Source: Echiichthys vipera (lineage: Eukaryota > Chordata > Actinopteri > Perciformes > Trachinidae). From it: DNA of 64,000 nucleotides. The position numbers and the translations under genes were made by a program. Shown here piece after piece: positions 1-12,262 of the stretch; within the stretch, counting starts at the first letter, position 1, and each line of letters begins with the position of its first letter. The notes under the pieces were generated by a model, which saw only the letters and a list, made by a program, of their open reading frames with translations, was not told the DNA's origin and searched no databases. The stretch covers positions 3,503,466 to 3,567,465 of the forward strand of contig OY829660.1 in NCBI GenBank assembly GCA_963691815.1. Direction: 5' to 3'.

Positions 1-246
1 TCGACCGTGACTGGCTAACTGACTGAGTGGTTCAATGACATCGTGTCTCCATGTTCCTAATGTCTGGTCTATATTAGAGAGAATGATTCATGGCGATGTC
101 ACGCGGATCACAAAAAAGTTGCTGAAAAAGTTAGAAACTTGTAGTCAAGTGTCGAAAGTCAAGGTGCAGCTTCTGCACCTCGTTTATGGTTTATTCATAA
201 TGAGACTTCAGACTCCCAAGGACCAGGGACTGGACTAGCTGAAGGC

Positions 247-254
247 TGTGTGTG

Positions 255-313
<59 letters not shown>

Positions 314-330
314 GTGTGTGTGTGTGTGTC
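247..330. repeat. GT microsatellite
   Basis: Almost pure GT repeat with a few CG and AT interruptions. It is followed 110 bp later by a CA array of the opposite sense. Confidence 0.95.
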
Positions 331-436
331 TGAGGCAGAGACAGTGTTAAAACTGGACAGGCGTTGTGGATGCCGTTGGCTGCCTTCAGATGGCTGGTCT
401 ATTCTGATGGAAAGGGGTGGCTGGGTTTGTACTTGT

Positions 437-439
<3 letters not shown>

Positions 440-533
<94 letters not shown>

Positions 534-547
534 ACACACACACACAC
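440..547. repeat. CA microsatellite
   Basis: About 54 CA units with one CCC interruption. Open frames across it are artefacts of the repeat. Confidence 0.95.
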
Positions 548-640
548 GGCAGCTCTGTGGCTGACATTCTCCTTTTTTCACCTCTAATTGGTCCGCTGGG
601 AGTTGTCAGAGGCCTCAGTGGCTGTCTGCAAGGTGGCAAC

Positions 641-647
<7 letters not shown>

Positions 648-676
<29 letters not shown>
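648..676. repeat. CA microsatellite
   Basis: About 14 CA units. Confidence 0.9.
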
Positions 677-2407
677 CAACACACCCACAAGCATGGGCAC
701 ACGCACAGCCATGAATCAGGAGAAGTAGGAGATGGAGGCGACAGAGGAGGAGAGGTGCTGTGATTGTCAGCTGAAGGTCATGAACATTTATCACTGTTTG
801 TAGAGACAAAGGAGGGGAGATTGGAGAGGAAATATCACATCGGCTTGTGCTACTGTTGGAAAGTGGGTAAGACTGCGGTGTGAATCCTGCTTTAAGAACA
901 GTCTCACTGCTGTGTTGAGCATATCAACGCACACAGGCCATCCAGTTATGAGGCTGGCTGAGTAGTTCCTCGCTGTATTGTGTTGTCTGCAGCCCCCTGC
1001 ACATGTAAACAGGTGATTGCATTTCGGACTGTACATCTTGAGTCTCAGAATTACCGTATAGACTCAGTACTTCATTCCTGTGCTGTACTTGAACTGGACC
1101 TCACCATTTCATCACAAGGACCCTGTATTTTGCGGTGGCTCGATAACCGCCCGCCTCATCGCTCATTAGGCATTTGCTTTGGACAGATGCCTTTTAGCAG
1201 GTTGTAGAGTTATGATTGACTGTTGTATCTTTTATTCAGACATCTCCATGAGTGCTTCCTGCACCCAGATTGGACACATGCATCATTCGCCTTGGCTGGA
1301 AACATATGCTTGTTTTTCTGGCACAAGATTTGCCCCTAAACTATTTATGCTGTTATATATGTGTTCTAGTGCAACAGCAGGAAGTCTGAGTCCGAAGCTA
1401 CACAACACAATCAGTGTCTGAATACATTTTAGGTACAGTAAAAGTCATGCAGACAGGTGAAATAAGACATTTTGAGGGCCGGTTCAGGGCCGGTGCTTAA
1501 TCTTGAACCAGTTCTTACTGTTTCGACAGCCAAACAACGGATTCTGGGTCAAGAAAACTGTTTCCAGAGCGGCACCAACTCTTCGCTGGTCTTGATACGG
1601 AAGCACAAAGTCTTGCATGCTTTAAAAGATTTTGTGAATTTAGAATTTAGTATGCTCAACAGAGAAACACGGTTTAAGTCAAGTTTATTCACAGGTATGC
1701 ACAATAATTATAGACAGTTCCTTTCAGAGAATCAAAGTAACTATTAACAACTCGGAAAGCAAACATGAACATGGGTATGTCTGGTGTCATGGCAGTTTTC
1801 ATTGAACACAGCTCCAGCTGCAGTCATTTGATTCTGACGTTGTCTGTAAAGACTTAAATCAGTGGATCATTAATTTTAAGTGCGATGTAATCAATTACAG
1901 GTAGTCTCTGCTAGGTAAGGCTAGCTAACTTTAGCTTCCACCAAAGGCTAACATTAACATATGACGTTCAGTGTTAAGAAGAAACAAAACGTGCTAGAAA
2001 ATCGCCTTTGTTTTCGAACAAAATCTCCATCCATTGTCTTCAACACAGGCAGTACAAGTGTGTGGTAGTCCACTGTTGTTGTTGTTGTGCTTGAGGTGGG
2101 CGTTAGCATTTCTAGAGGAACTGCAGACTGATACAGTGATGTACTGACGTGGCTTTCTGGGGGCTCTCAGCCTCTGGAAAACCTAACAAGTTCTGAGAAG
2201 GTTTGCAAGTTGAACCAACGGTGCACCAGCACCAGCTCTGCACTAGAACCAGGTCTGGGTTGGTCGAAAAGGGATAAGAGCGAGCCCAACCTATTGCAAT
2301 ACTGCCATTTTAGTTTAAACGTGTATTTGAAGGGAACCATAAGTTTGAACACGTTAGATTGACAACAGCGCAATCAGTTGTTGGACACATCACAGTGGAA
2401 CATGTGG

Positions 2408-3470
2408 CTAACTTGCTCGTATACTGCACGTCATAGGAAAGCTCGCTTCATTCGCACAGCTGGTGTTGCGTGTGGCCATGAAAGATCTCCATGTGTCTAA
2501 ACCTGTTTTCCCTTTTCTCAGCAGACTGGCAATCAGGCTGACACACCTGCAGCCGATCAACTCCCTGATTGCCAACCTGCTATATAAAGCCAGCAAGACC
2601 ATTCCCTCGGGAGACATAGACCCACCAGCACCTTTGGTCCCACATTATGATTTGTTAAAATCTTTGATTTAGTAGTTGTTGTTTTTTTGGCCTGGAGATG
2701 GCCGGAGGCCTTCTTTCTTTGTTTGGTTTTTAGTTTATAATTTGTTTTTTTATTGGGGCTACACAGTGGTGTAGTGGTTAGCACTGTCGCCTCACAGCGA
2801 GAAGGTTCCAGGTTCGCATCCCGGCCTGGGCCTTTCTGTGTGGAGTTTGCATGTTCTCCCGGTGTCTGTGTGGGCTTTCTCCGGGTTCTCCGGTTTCCTC
2901 CCACAGTCCAAAGACGTGCAGGTGTTCGGTTCATTGATGACTCTAAATCACCCGTAGGTGTGAATGGTTGTCTGTCTCTGTTCGTCTCTATGTGTCCTGT
3001 GATAGACTGGTGTCCTGTCCAGGGTGGACAGCCCCCCCGCAACCCCGACCCTGGGATAAGCGGTTGAAGATGAATGAATTCAATTCAAAAAACTTTTTGT
3101 CCCCGGGGGGCAATTCAAGAATGAATGAATGAATGAATTTGGTTTTGTGAGGTAGGGAGGGGGGCCAGCTCCGACGTCCCTATAAGGGGTGGCCTGGTCC
3201 CCCATCCATTTTTTGATGAGTTTAGAGTTTTGCATCTCCAGGTCCCTTTTTTGGGTAAGATCCTCATTTGTATTTTGCTAGTTTTCCTCAGGAATGTTTG
3301 TTTCCTGTTGGGATTGGGAAGTTGTTTAATAAAAACCGTTAAAAGTTCTATCTTCTTTGGTGTCCTTCTTTTATGTTTCGGTCTCCAGTTTCACGTCAAC
3401 CTGCGGTCTTGTGAAGGGTCATGTCCATTCAACTTTATTCGATAATTTTTTTAACGTGCGTTTTCTTTTC
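2408..3470 (+). mobile_element. Possible solo LTR interrupted by a V-SINE
   Basis: TATATAAAG at 2580-2588, a GT-rich region, and an AATAAAAACC polyadenylation-like signal near 3329 followed by a T-rich stretch resemble an LTR's promoter and R/U5. The V-SINE at 2755 splits it. I did not find clear TG...CA ends or a target duplication, so this is tentative. Confidence 0.3.
2755..3080 (+). mobile_element. V-SINE, full length
   Basis: tRNA-like head (GTGTAGTGGTTAGCACTGTC; B box GGTTCGCATCC), then the conserved V-SINE centre (GTTTGCATGTTCTCCC, GGTTTCCTCCCACAGTCCAA), then the tail GGATAAGCGGTTGAAGATGA with GAATGAAT repeats nearby (3120-3137). Confidence 0.85.
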
Positions 3471-4547
3471 AAAAGACCTTTTTTTTGTCACCTCATTTGC
3501 ATATAAGGCAGCCCCGTGTCCACTGTTCTGTCCTCCTGTAATCTTAGCGTGACTTATCACTGTATCATCTGCTCTGTTTACATTCAGTTACTGCTGCGGC
3601 TGCGTTTGTGCAGATAATCCTTTGAGCAGATGGTGCTCAAGATCAACTGCTGATCGACTTTTTTTAGGGTCAACAGTTCCACTGATATTTTTGTTGCAGC
3701 GACACCCTGCCAACATGTTTGAATGCCCCTCTGTCTCAACAGAATCCTAACAGAGTCTTTGGGGAGTTTCCAATCTTGTGACCAGTGTGATTATCACGCA
3801 TAATTAGCCAGTTGGGGAATGAGCAGTGTTGCAGGATATCATCAGATCTGTTGGTGTAGCTGCTCCCATATCAGCCTACAGACTACTCGTCTCTGCATCA
3901 GTGTTCCAGTTTAATATTTGACACCGTCTACAGTACGTATGCATTAAGAGGAGACGCTACAGGGGAGTGGGTCACGTTTGAATTGGTTTAAATATGCAGG
4001 TACAAATGAAATAACCAAGGCACTTCAACAAAAACCTTTATTTAGTGAAAAACACAGTGATCAAAATGAGAGAACAGTGTTCATTGTGTCAGAAGAGAAG
4101 ATTTCAACAATGTTTTCTTCTCTAGGATTCAAACATGAACAGGAAGTGTAGAGGCCACAGCTTTGAATGACTTCAGCACATCTGCGCCCACAGGACATCA
4201 CTAGTTTCTCACACTGCTCTGATCTGCGTCCATTCTGACTCAGTCTCTTCCACAGTTCACTGACTGTAGGTTTCTTGTGCGTGTGTGTGCCGAGGATTTT
4301 CCAGAGATTCTCTCTGAGGTTTAGATGATGGTCAGCATCTCACAGATTTCACAGGCTATCTACTTGCTCATCAGGATGGTCCATAATTTGCTGTCTCTCG
4401 CTCCTGTGATCAGCTGTTTCCTGCTTTTAAAACTCCCAGCAGTTGGTTCAAGCACAACAGTTCACATCATTGACACCTCTGCCCAAGTCAAGCCTTTGCC
4501 GCCAAGCCGCATCAACTCTATGTCCAGTGTAAAAACACCCATTCGGT

Positions 4548-5180
4548 GCATTTACATGCACATCATTAACCCAAAAAGGGCCTTACCCCAGTTAAGGGAA
4601 TAATCCGTTCATAAAGTTCCCCTCGTATACACAAAAGGGGGTTGAGTGGGAAAATGACGGAGTAACTCTTCCTCCGGTACAGTGGGTGGTGCTCCGCCAA
4701 CACACAGCTGGTCTGAATGCTGCCTTTTTTTCCGGTTCACCTTTGTCAAAAACACAAACGGCCGACTTTTGGACAGAATTATGACAGAAAGGGGTCTTCT
4801 TCGTTGTGATGTTACTTTCCGTTACAAAGTCCTCCCTCAGTTTAAATGTAGCGCTCTATTGTTGTTTTTTTCGTTGTTTTTGGCGCCGTTGCTTCCTGGT
4901 TTATTCTATTTCCGGGTCAAAAGCCACCGCTGCAGAGTGGGGAGGGGGAGTTATAACCCACGGAGCATGTGCAGACGCAAAACCCAATAGTAACCGGAGA
5001 AGGCTGTTTACATGCATGAATAATCAGGGTACTGAAGGAGCTCTCTAGGTCTGTTAACGAAGGTATGACAACCCCGATTTTACCCCGGGGTACGTTATTT
5101 ACATGGTGTTTAAGAGACCATAGTATGCCCTTAACCAGATTATAATCGAGTTTTTAAACTGCACATAAACGCCGTAACTG
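4548..5180. mobile_element. MITE with GTTTACATGCACA-like ends
   Basis: About 630 bp. The left end is GCATTTACATGCACATCA. The right end (AATCGAGTTTTTAAACTGCA) is roughly its inverse. It matches the element at 63364-63785 through GTACAGTGGGTGGTGCTCCG, GCGCCGTTGCTTCCTGGTT and CTATTTCCGGGTCAAAAGCC. Superfamily not identified. Confidence 0.6.
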
Positions 5181-7280
5181 ATCATCAATCATTTTAAAGT
5201 CATAATGTTTAAATATGTAAATGAGGCATCATCTAATGCCAAGTTTTGGTGAATTCCAGAGAAATCTATAGACACACAAACAGACAGTGTCGTAAAATAA
5301 AATAGATGTTTCTGCCTGTGGTGTCTAACCTCAATACTTTTAATTAAGGTCGTGCATTTGAGCTTTATTCATTCCATGGAACAAAAACATGTAAAAAGGA
5401 AAGACGAGAGAATGTTTAATGACAACCGAGCCGGTAGTTTTTCTGTAATCCTGCTCACAAACCAAGAAACCGCACGGAGAATATGACCTCCTTGGCAGAA
5501 TTAAAGACGGTGTAGAGAGCTAAATGATTTGAAGACCTCTCCTGGAATGACGGATACGTTCAGAGCGCTTAAACACTCGTGAACGCTTTGAAAAACGATC
5601 CACATTTTTTCATTTTGAAGTTCTTTACAATTATCAACTGTTGAAATGTTGATTTTCCTTGAACACCTCAAAGCGTTTTGTGATGGAAGAAAATATCAAG
5701 CGTTTGACACTGAGTGAGTTACTCTGAGTTATCAGCAGACCTGAGAGTTCGTCTGCTGTGATTTAGTGCTGGCTTCTTTAGGGCTTGGACCGAGGCCAGT
5801 ACAACAGCGCTTCAAGAGCATTTCAGTGACTTCACACACACATTCACATACACACCAGAGTGAGGAGGCGATGGGGGAAATCCCTTTGAACCAGAAAACT
5901 TGAAGGCTCCAGCCTCTTTTCAACTGCACGATAATGGAGCGCTGAGGCTCGTTAAAAAACCGAGTGAAGGAGTCCAGCCAGAATCAATCAGTCTCCCGTG
6001 TGTTCTTCACCTGATTAAATTAAAGTCTTTTCATATAGCACCAACTTAATGGGACTAATGAAGTGCAGGCAGAGAGTGGGAGAGGAAGCATTAGAGCAAG
6101 ATCGAGGCGAGGAAGGGCACAAGCCAGGGAGAGAATGAGCCCGAATGCTTTTGGGGTTTGTTGACAAAATGAATAACTTACTTGAATACCACGAAGTAGA
6201 TTAAATGTCTTTAATATGCAGGCTGTGGGAATAATGTCGGTGTGTACGTTAATCAGAATAATGGGATATAGAAGTTGCTGGTGGAGCGATGAGCACAGTC
6301 TCGTTGTCATGGCTGGTGGTGAAAAAGACACTGTTGCATATCAGGGCTGCACCCTAGTGCTGAAAATGTGAACTGATGGGGTGGATTATCCTTCAGATCA
6401 AGCTGTGCGCGGTCAGTGCACAATGAGCACAGTTAGTTGATTAGTCTCCTTGAATCAGTCGCTTCGTGATCACGTGTGTTTCCCTGATGAGCAGCCGCAC
6501 AGAAGCACTTCCCCCGCTCTTTATTGTCCTAGAGTCTTTGCCGAATCCTCGACATGTGACAGCGGTCTGGTGTGAGCGTCGCTCTGCTGTGTCAACAGAA
6601 TGCAGCGAGTTACATTTGTATGGAAAGTAGCTGAGATTAGAAAGGACATGATTTTGCTCGTTGCAGCAAGACACTGACAGAGCTCTGTGTGGGAAGATAA
6701 AAGCACAATTCCTTTCAGCGGCGTAATTGCTGTGTAATCGTTCCTTCCAGATCCTTCAACGTGAATGCGTATGGATTTATTGATCCAGCGCCGTTTTTTA
6801 AGTGCACAAAGGCAGTTTTTTTTTCTTTTTCCTGATGCTTCAACCACTAAGTCAGCGGCCAATCACACTTTTGAGGGGAAACGTTTATTTTAGCCGAGAA
6901 AAATGATGCATGCAGGAGAGGGAGAGGAAGATGTGCTCTCTGTTCAGTATTTACACATACCTCCCTTATCCACGGGTGTAAGGCCTTACACCTACAGACT
7001 CCACACAACCAGGCAGATAACAGTACTAAGGTGATATCTTGTTTCCGGTGAACAGCAGAGTGAGATGGACGCTCTGTAGATTAGATTAATTTAGTCTATA
7101 ATATTTTGTTATCACTTTCGGTGTTAAAAAGCTAGAGATAAATATGAGTAGTATGATGTCGGTTCCACGGGTCCTTGTTTTTGTGGGGACCGATAAGAAG
7201 AGTTCTAGCTCTGCCCTCGCTTGCATTGCCTGTCCTGGTACACTACCAATCTAGAAAGCAGGGTTACATACTCATACTTT

Positions 7281-7886
7281 GGGCGCACTCACACTGTCCT
7301 TCCGCACCGGGCCACAACCGTTTTTTTTCGGGTAAAGCCTAGTGCGTTTGTCCAGTGTGAGTGCAACCGCTCTGCACATAACTGCAGCCAGCTGGCCATC
7401 CACGGCCCGTCTGAGAGAGGTGGGCTTTTGTAGAGCGCGTTTGCACATGTACGAGCACGAGCGTGCGCACGTGTACGAGCACGATGCCTACGGCGGTTCT
7501 GATGTCATATATGTACGCCTGTTCGAACATAGAAAATAGAAGGACGGACCATGCGCGGACATTTAACAACAACAACAATGGCGGTGAAAGGTTCACGTTG
7601 GTGTGATGCGGAGGTGGAGTGTTTACTGCAGATTTGGTGGATGAAAAGATTCAAAAACAGTCGACAAGACGCACAAAAACTCTACGGAAAGATTTGGAAA
7701 CAAAGCCACGCATCGCGATGACGTCAATCAATGCGTGTGACGTGTTACGGCGTGATGACGTATAGGCAGCAAGAAGCATTTGCGCGAGGCCCAGGCAGTG
7801 TGAGTACAAACGGGCCTGGGGCGCGGAGGGGGGACAAGGACCCTAAAGCACGGGGCACGGTGCGGAAGGACAGTGTGAGTGCGCCC
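7281..7886 (+). mobile_element. Harbinger-type MITE, copy 1 (full length)
   Basis: 606 bp with terminal inverted repeats GGGCGCACTCACACTGTCC and its complement. Flanks read TTT on both sides, a possible 3-bp target duplication. An ATG at 7578 opens the Myb/SANT-like reading frame (GSRWCDAEVECLLQ), which is soon frameshifted. A palindromic TGACGTCA lies at 7719-7726. Confidence 0.85.
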
Positions 7887-10254
7887 TTTATTTGCATCAC
7901 CCTTTTACACAGGGAGAAGGCTTACTTCTTCTTTTTAATTACCTGCATTGAGACGTGTGATTTAAAAATAACTCTCATTAGCTAATTTGTTGCAGTGTGT
8001 AGTTTGTGAAGAGCTACTGTATGAAAAAGTGGCAGCATCGTCAAAGAGACGTAACATAAATGCTCCTGCAAGAGTTTTTAAGGTCGGTGTATCCAACAAT
8101 TGGGCTTTTTTTTTTTTTTAGCAAGAAACTTTGTTTGATTTGTAATTTTCTTCAGCTTCTAGGGCTAATATTTCAGGCTTCCGGTGGATATCCTTGCCAA
8201 GAGTGCAGATTAATAAGAACAAAAAGCTAATGAAAAGCTAAATCTTTGTCAGACGATAGCCCTCGGGTTGTGTAATTACATTTCCGCCTCTTTTGCTCTC
8301 CATGCTTTTACCGACTGTTTACCTACATGCAACAGAAGCATTCTGATTGGTCAATATGACTCAGTATACAAACAGAAACCAGAGCATTTATGCTACCTGA
8401 ATCTTGTCTTGTTGCTACAGATTCTACATTCCTATCCATAATCTGTGCATAGAGTTTATGCCCTTGGTAATTCACCGAAGACTTTGAAGAAACCGGCCCA
8501 ATCTTTACTATAAAATCAGATGAATGTCTCAAAGTGTCCCAAAGAGAAAAGCCTCTGTCTTGAAGAATTGAATTGAATCTTGAATTAGCCTTAAATCTTT
8601 CTAGACGGTTGAACCAATAAGGATTAAAATGATCTGTAACTGCGAAAACCTGATGATTAAACATTTAAACCTGGACTGAATCCAGACCAAATGAAAAGTA
8701 GCAATAGATTTAACCTTATATTTGAATCACCAAGCATTAATACGTCTCCCCAAGGATGGAAGAAAATGTCATGAGTCCCTGCGGGAGAGTTCTCACCAGT
8801 TTCTCCGGGCAATACACTTTTATGAGCCACAGTCAGGTAAAGTTTCCTAGAATGGTCTAAAGAGGTTCAAATGCTCTATAAGGCTGATTACTGCAGGTTG
8901 GTGATAATTGGCCGTAGGTTCATAACTACATGCAACCATGTTCACATTACACATTTGATTCATAGTCAATATGTTAAGTATTAGGGGTGCAACAGATCAC
9001 AAAACTCATGGTTTGGATCATTTTCCAGATCAACAACAGCACAAAAAGGCAAAGATAACAAGACAAATGTAACTTTGCATTCAATTTCATGCTGTATATC
9101 ATTTATTTTGTTAAATTATTTTAAACATGAACTGTGCGTTCAAAAATAGCCTGTGTCCAGATCATCAAAGAAAATTTGAATAACCACCTTTAAAGTACAA
9201 AAAGTGAAAGTACTCATTATGCAAAAATGCGTGTTTCAGAATATTATATTATCAGGTTATAATTATAGAAAGATTAATGTAAATGTCTTATGTTGCAGCT
9301 GATAAAGGTGGGGATCATTGTATTTACTTCATATAAAGTATGTGTAGCTTAATCTATAACAATATATTTTAATGCATTTGCTGATAATGTTTTGTATTAT
9401 TAATCAGAATCTGTAAAGAACCTAGAAACTGAAGTTGCCAAATAAATATAGTGGAGTAAAAAATACAATATTTCCTCTGAAATGTTGTGAAGAACCTCAG
9501 AATTGTACTTAAGTGCAGTACTTATGTATCCACCACTGATGCTAACACTGTATGCTGGCTGCATCATATATCCTTTAAGTATCCACACTGTGATGTCTGC
9601 GTGCACCACAGTCACATCCACAGTCAGGCAGTGCGGTGTCAAATCAACTAACAACAAATGTCATACAACAACTTTTTTGCAGCCCGGTACAAAATGACTA
9701 ATCCAGTGTTTCCCATTCATTAGCTACAGTCAGGGTAAAGTTAGGTCCACCATAGTTTCATAATGAACCGAATACTTTAACACCCCTCAGCTGGGCTCAC
9801 GGCTGCTCGGTGGGGGAGGATCGTCTCTGTCTCCCTGCTCTTCCTCGTTGAGAGCATTTCCTCTGTGGTGATATGCTGCAGGGGGGCTTGGAAAGGCCAC
9901 GGTGAAGGTGGCTTGCGGCTTCAAAGTGTATCTTTTAATAAACATTTCTGCTGTTTAGGATACTACTCCCAATAGAAATAAAAATGCTTAAATTAAATGC
10001 GTGTCCATTTAAATCTAGAGACTGGCAAAGTGCGGATATAAGACATTAAAAAATACAAAAATGAGAAAAGTATCCATTTTTTTCTGTAAACCAAAGAATC
10101 ATGAACAAGAAAATAATGTTTAAAGACTGTTTCCTTAATAAACAGACAATTAAAGTGCATTTGTCATGAATTTTGCGCACTACATTCTGTACTCATCGTC
10201 CAGAAATCCAACATGCATCCTCTTCAAATACTCATACGTAACCAAACTCACACT

Positions 10255-10432
10255 TTCCTTGGTGCATGCAGAGTGAAATGCTCCCATACCTTTGATAGTT
10301 TTGGGCTAGACGGTGTTACATCAGCCGCAGCCGTGTCACACTGACGTTTACCTGCCATTACTACGCACATGTGACTCCCAGCAGAGATAGGTAGAAAGCG
10401 AGATGTCTCACTCCGTATAAAGAAATTGTGTC
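10255..10432. mobile_element. Fragment related to the hAT MITE
   Basis: Shares CCTTGGTGCATG, TGATAGTTTTGGG, CATCAGCCGCAGCC and GATGTCTCACTC with the element at 25588, in rearranged order and without recognisable ends. Confidence 0.55.
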
Positions 10433-10505
10433 AGGGTCTATGAATTCAATCTCTTCTAAACTCGTGTGATATAATGAGATTATTGTTAAACACAATATTG
10501 GCCCA

Positions 10506-10563
10506 ATGTCAGCTGGGATCAGCTCCAGCCCCCCCTTGCGGTTGAAGATAAATGAATGAATGA
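10506..10563 (+). mobile_element. V-SINE 3' fragment
   Basis: GTCAGCTGGGATCAGCTCCA, then CGGTTGAAGATAAATGAATG: the last ~55 bp of a V-SINE. Confidence 0.7.
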
Positions 10564-11065
10564 ACAATATCGGTTGGTCACTATAACAGAATGAAATATC
10601 ATAGTTGTATGAACAATGAATTTTGTCACAATTCACTTCCGTTAATTTCTCCTACATGCACAAGCACAGTATAACTATGCCGCTGCATGCTAAGAATTTT
10701 CAATATGCAGACGATGTACATTAAAAATACAGTGGAGATGATACTTTAAATGCTTTTTGTTTGGCTGACTTTTCATAAATTAGCTGCACTCATCATTTCT
10801 CCACCTGTTCAGGAAGTGAAGGACTGCATTTCCCTGATGGCACAGTTGCTTCTCAAATGACCACAAGAGTAGCTATAGACCGACCACGCAAACCAGTGTG
10901 CTGCAGCTGTTGCTTCTGGGGTTCTTTCTGTTTACAACTTGCATATATTTCCAACTAAATGAGATGAAAATTCACTCCTACATGAACCAATTCTGCCCTC
11001 AAACTGTGCTCTTATTAAATGTGTAGCCCAGCATGTGATCATTTCTCTTTCTGCTTCTTCCACAG

Positions 11066-11189
11066 CTCCTTTTCCTGCCAGTCCAAACCTGATGGACTAT
11101 GACTGATAGAGCCTTCTCCCAGTTCACAGTGATCCAGCTGCGAAGATAAAACATTTGTGACCTGTACATTCTGCACTTCCTCCAGAGAA
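11066..11189 (+). other. cdh6: 5'UTR part of the first coding exon, with two upstream ORFs
   Basis: A pyrimidine-rich tract ending in TTCTTCCACAG at 11065 is a textbook acceptor, so the exon probably begins at 11066. The 124 bases before the main ATG hold two short upstream ORFs in different frames. One runs 11092-11106 (4 codons plus TGA). The second starts at 11099 and ends with TAA at 11147-11149 (16 codons plus stop), 40 bases before the main start. Either could reduce translation of the main frame. The exon start is inferred from the acceptor and not from transcript data. Confidence 0.6.
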
Positions 11190-11408
11190 ATGAGGACTAC
11201 GTTGCTGGGCTTATTGTGGCTCTGTCTTGGCCTGTCTCTGGACGCCTTGACTTTGAGTGGATGGAGGATAGAGAGCGTAGATGGAGAGGGAAGTGCAGCT
11301 GCCGTCGGAGGAGACAAGCTGCTCAGAAGAGTGAGACGAGGCTGGATGTGGAACCAGTTTTTCCTGCAGGAGGAGTATACAGGCAGTGACTACCAATACA
11401 TTGGCAAG
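11190..11408 (+). CDS. cdh6: Type II cadherin, first coding exon: signal peptide, prodomain, start of EC1
   Basis: Encodes residues 1-73 of a classical type II cadherin, a calcium-dependent homophilic cell-adhesion protein of the plasma membrane. Residues 1-20 (MRTTLLGLLWLCLGLSLDAL) form a signal peptide. A short prodomain follows, ending in the basic furin-type site RRVRR at residues 47-51. The mature protein would start at GWMWNQFF, with the two tryptophans that type II EC1 domains insert into the partner molecule. The exon ends at IGK, followed by GTAAGA, phase 0; the family normally has an intron at this point. The ATG at 11190 has G at -3 and begins the signal peptide directly. The first residues of EC1 (WMWNQFF, EEYTGSDYQY) are typical of the CDH6/9/10 group. 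CDH6 is favoured from EC3-EC4 features, but G rather than S before the first W is more like CDH9/10. Locus and family are secure; the symbol is provisional. Confidence 0.9.
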
Positions 11409-11552
11409 GTAAGAGCTGTGCCACTGCCTCATTTCTTTAGTCCCATATGGCATCAGACACAGTCCCCTTCATTAGTTAGAGACACTCATCAGTCAGAGGG
11501 TGCTGCTGTGAGCCTTTTCCCTGTACCAAAGCACTCAAAGGCAGGCACTTCC

Positions 11553-12010
11553 TGACTAGATTTAGAGACTTTTCACACCTTAGCAACATTAGCTAATTCA
11601 TTCACATGCATGATGCTCAGAGTACAGTTCAGTAAACAGTCTATGGGTCCGTCTCTTCTCACGCAGCAGCACTATTGTTGGTATGTAACGCTGCATTTCA
11701 GACTCTGATAACACCGGCTGCGTGTGAATGGTGGGGCAAAACGTTACCAAAGTTGTGCGGTTACAGGAAAACGCTTCTTCATGTGGACAGGCCCTGAGGG
11801 TGGTATTACCAATAGCTCCCTTGGGCTGTTTTTAGCTAACATTAGCAGACATTATATTAGACTCTCACCTTCTGTATGTTTGTTAGCCAGGTGCAGTGGA
11901 TCTAGTAGATGACATTAGGAGCAGACAGAGAGGTAGAGAAACATGACTTTTTCATCATAGCAATTCATTTCTCTCATGCTTTCGGGGTGTAGTGACAGTT
12001 CATCAAAGAT
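11553..12010 (+). repeat. Repeat unit A, copy 1
   Basis: About 460 bp starting GACTAGATTTAGAGACTTTT. It is repeated with ~95% visual identity at 13986-14445. It contains AACAGTCTATGGGTCCGTCT, which also occurs inverted near 15410-15430. Probably part of a DNA transposon; not identified. Confidence 0.65.
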
Positions 12011-12065
12011 TAGAAAAAATGTTTTACAGAATGTGACCAACTGTAGTTTTAAGGCCCTACGTGAA

Positions 12066-12262
12066 GCTGTAATGTTCACGTGAGGGTGAGAAGTTCAGCC
12101 ATCCGTGAGGAACTCGGAGTAGAGCCACTGCTCCTTTGTGTTGAAAGGAGCCAGTAGAGGTGGTTCGGGCATCTAGTAAGGATGAACCCTGGGCGCCTCC
12201 CTAGGGAGGTGTTCCAGGCACGTCCAGCTGGGAGGAGGCCTCAGGGAAGACCCAGGACCAGA
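12066..12262 (+). mobile_element. RTE-like LINE 3' fragment
   Basis: Contains GGCATCTAGTAAGGATG, GGGAGGTGTTCCAGGCACGT and GAGGCCTCAGGGAAGACCC. This sequence encodes the C-terminal part of a fish non-LTR retrotransposon ORF2 (see 62104). Frames are broken. Confidence 0.65.

Larger units (their letters stand above)
1..11065. other. Upstream noncoding region (probable cadherin intron 1 or 5' flank)
   Basis: No exon with cadherin similarity or other convincing coding sequence is visible here. A strong splice acceptor at its right edge means that at least the right part is intron, so a noncoding first exon lies somewhere to the left, inside or outside the window. Contents include GT and CA microsatellites (247-547), a possible LTR split by a V-SINE (2408-3470), a MITE (4548-5180), a Harbinger-type MITE (7281-7886) and hAT and V-SINE fragments (10255-10563). 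In 548-2407, 3471-4547, 5181-7280 and 7887-10254 I see only unassigned AT-rich sequence. Confidence 0.6.

Noticed and set aside
248..763. Long open frames across the CA/GT arrays
   Set aside because: They arise because dinucleotide repeats lack stop codons; the translations are Thr-His or Cys-Val repeats with no domain.
2753..3067. ORF of about 100 codons on the + strand
   Set aside because: It lies entirely in a V-SINE; the same 'protein' appears at 18243, 58168 and 61558 in whichever frame is open.
7339..7596. Recurrent ORFs (FVYKSFRRPQSFCASCRLFLN type and relatives)
   Set aside because: They recur in every copy of the Harbinger-type MITE, antisense to the Myb-like fragment, and break at different places. 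They are repeat shadows.
11157..11189. Start of the cadherin frame 11 codons upstream at 11157
   Set aside because: The codon there is GTG. The ATG at 11190 is directly followed by a good signal peptide.
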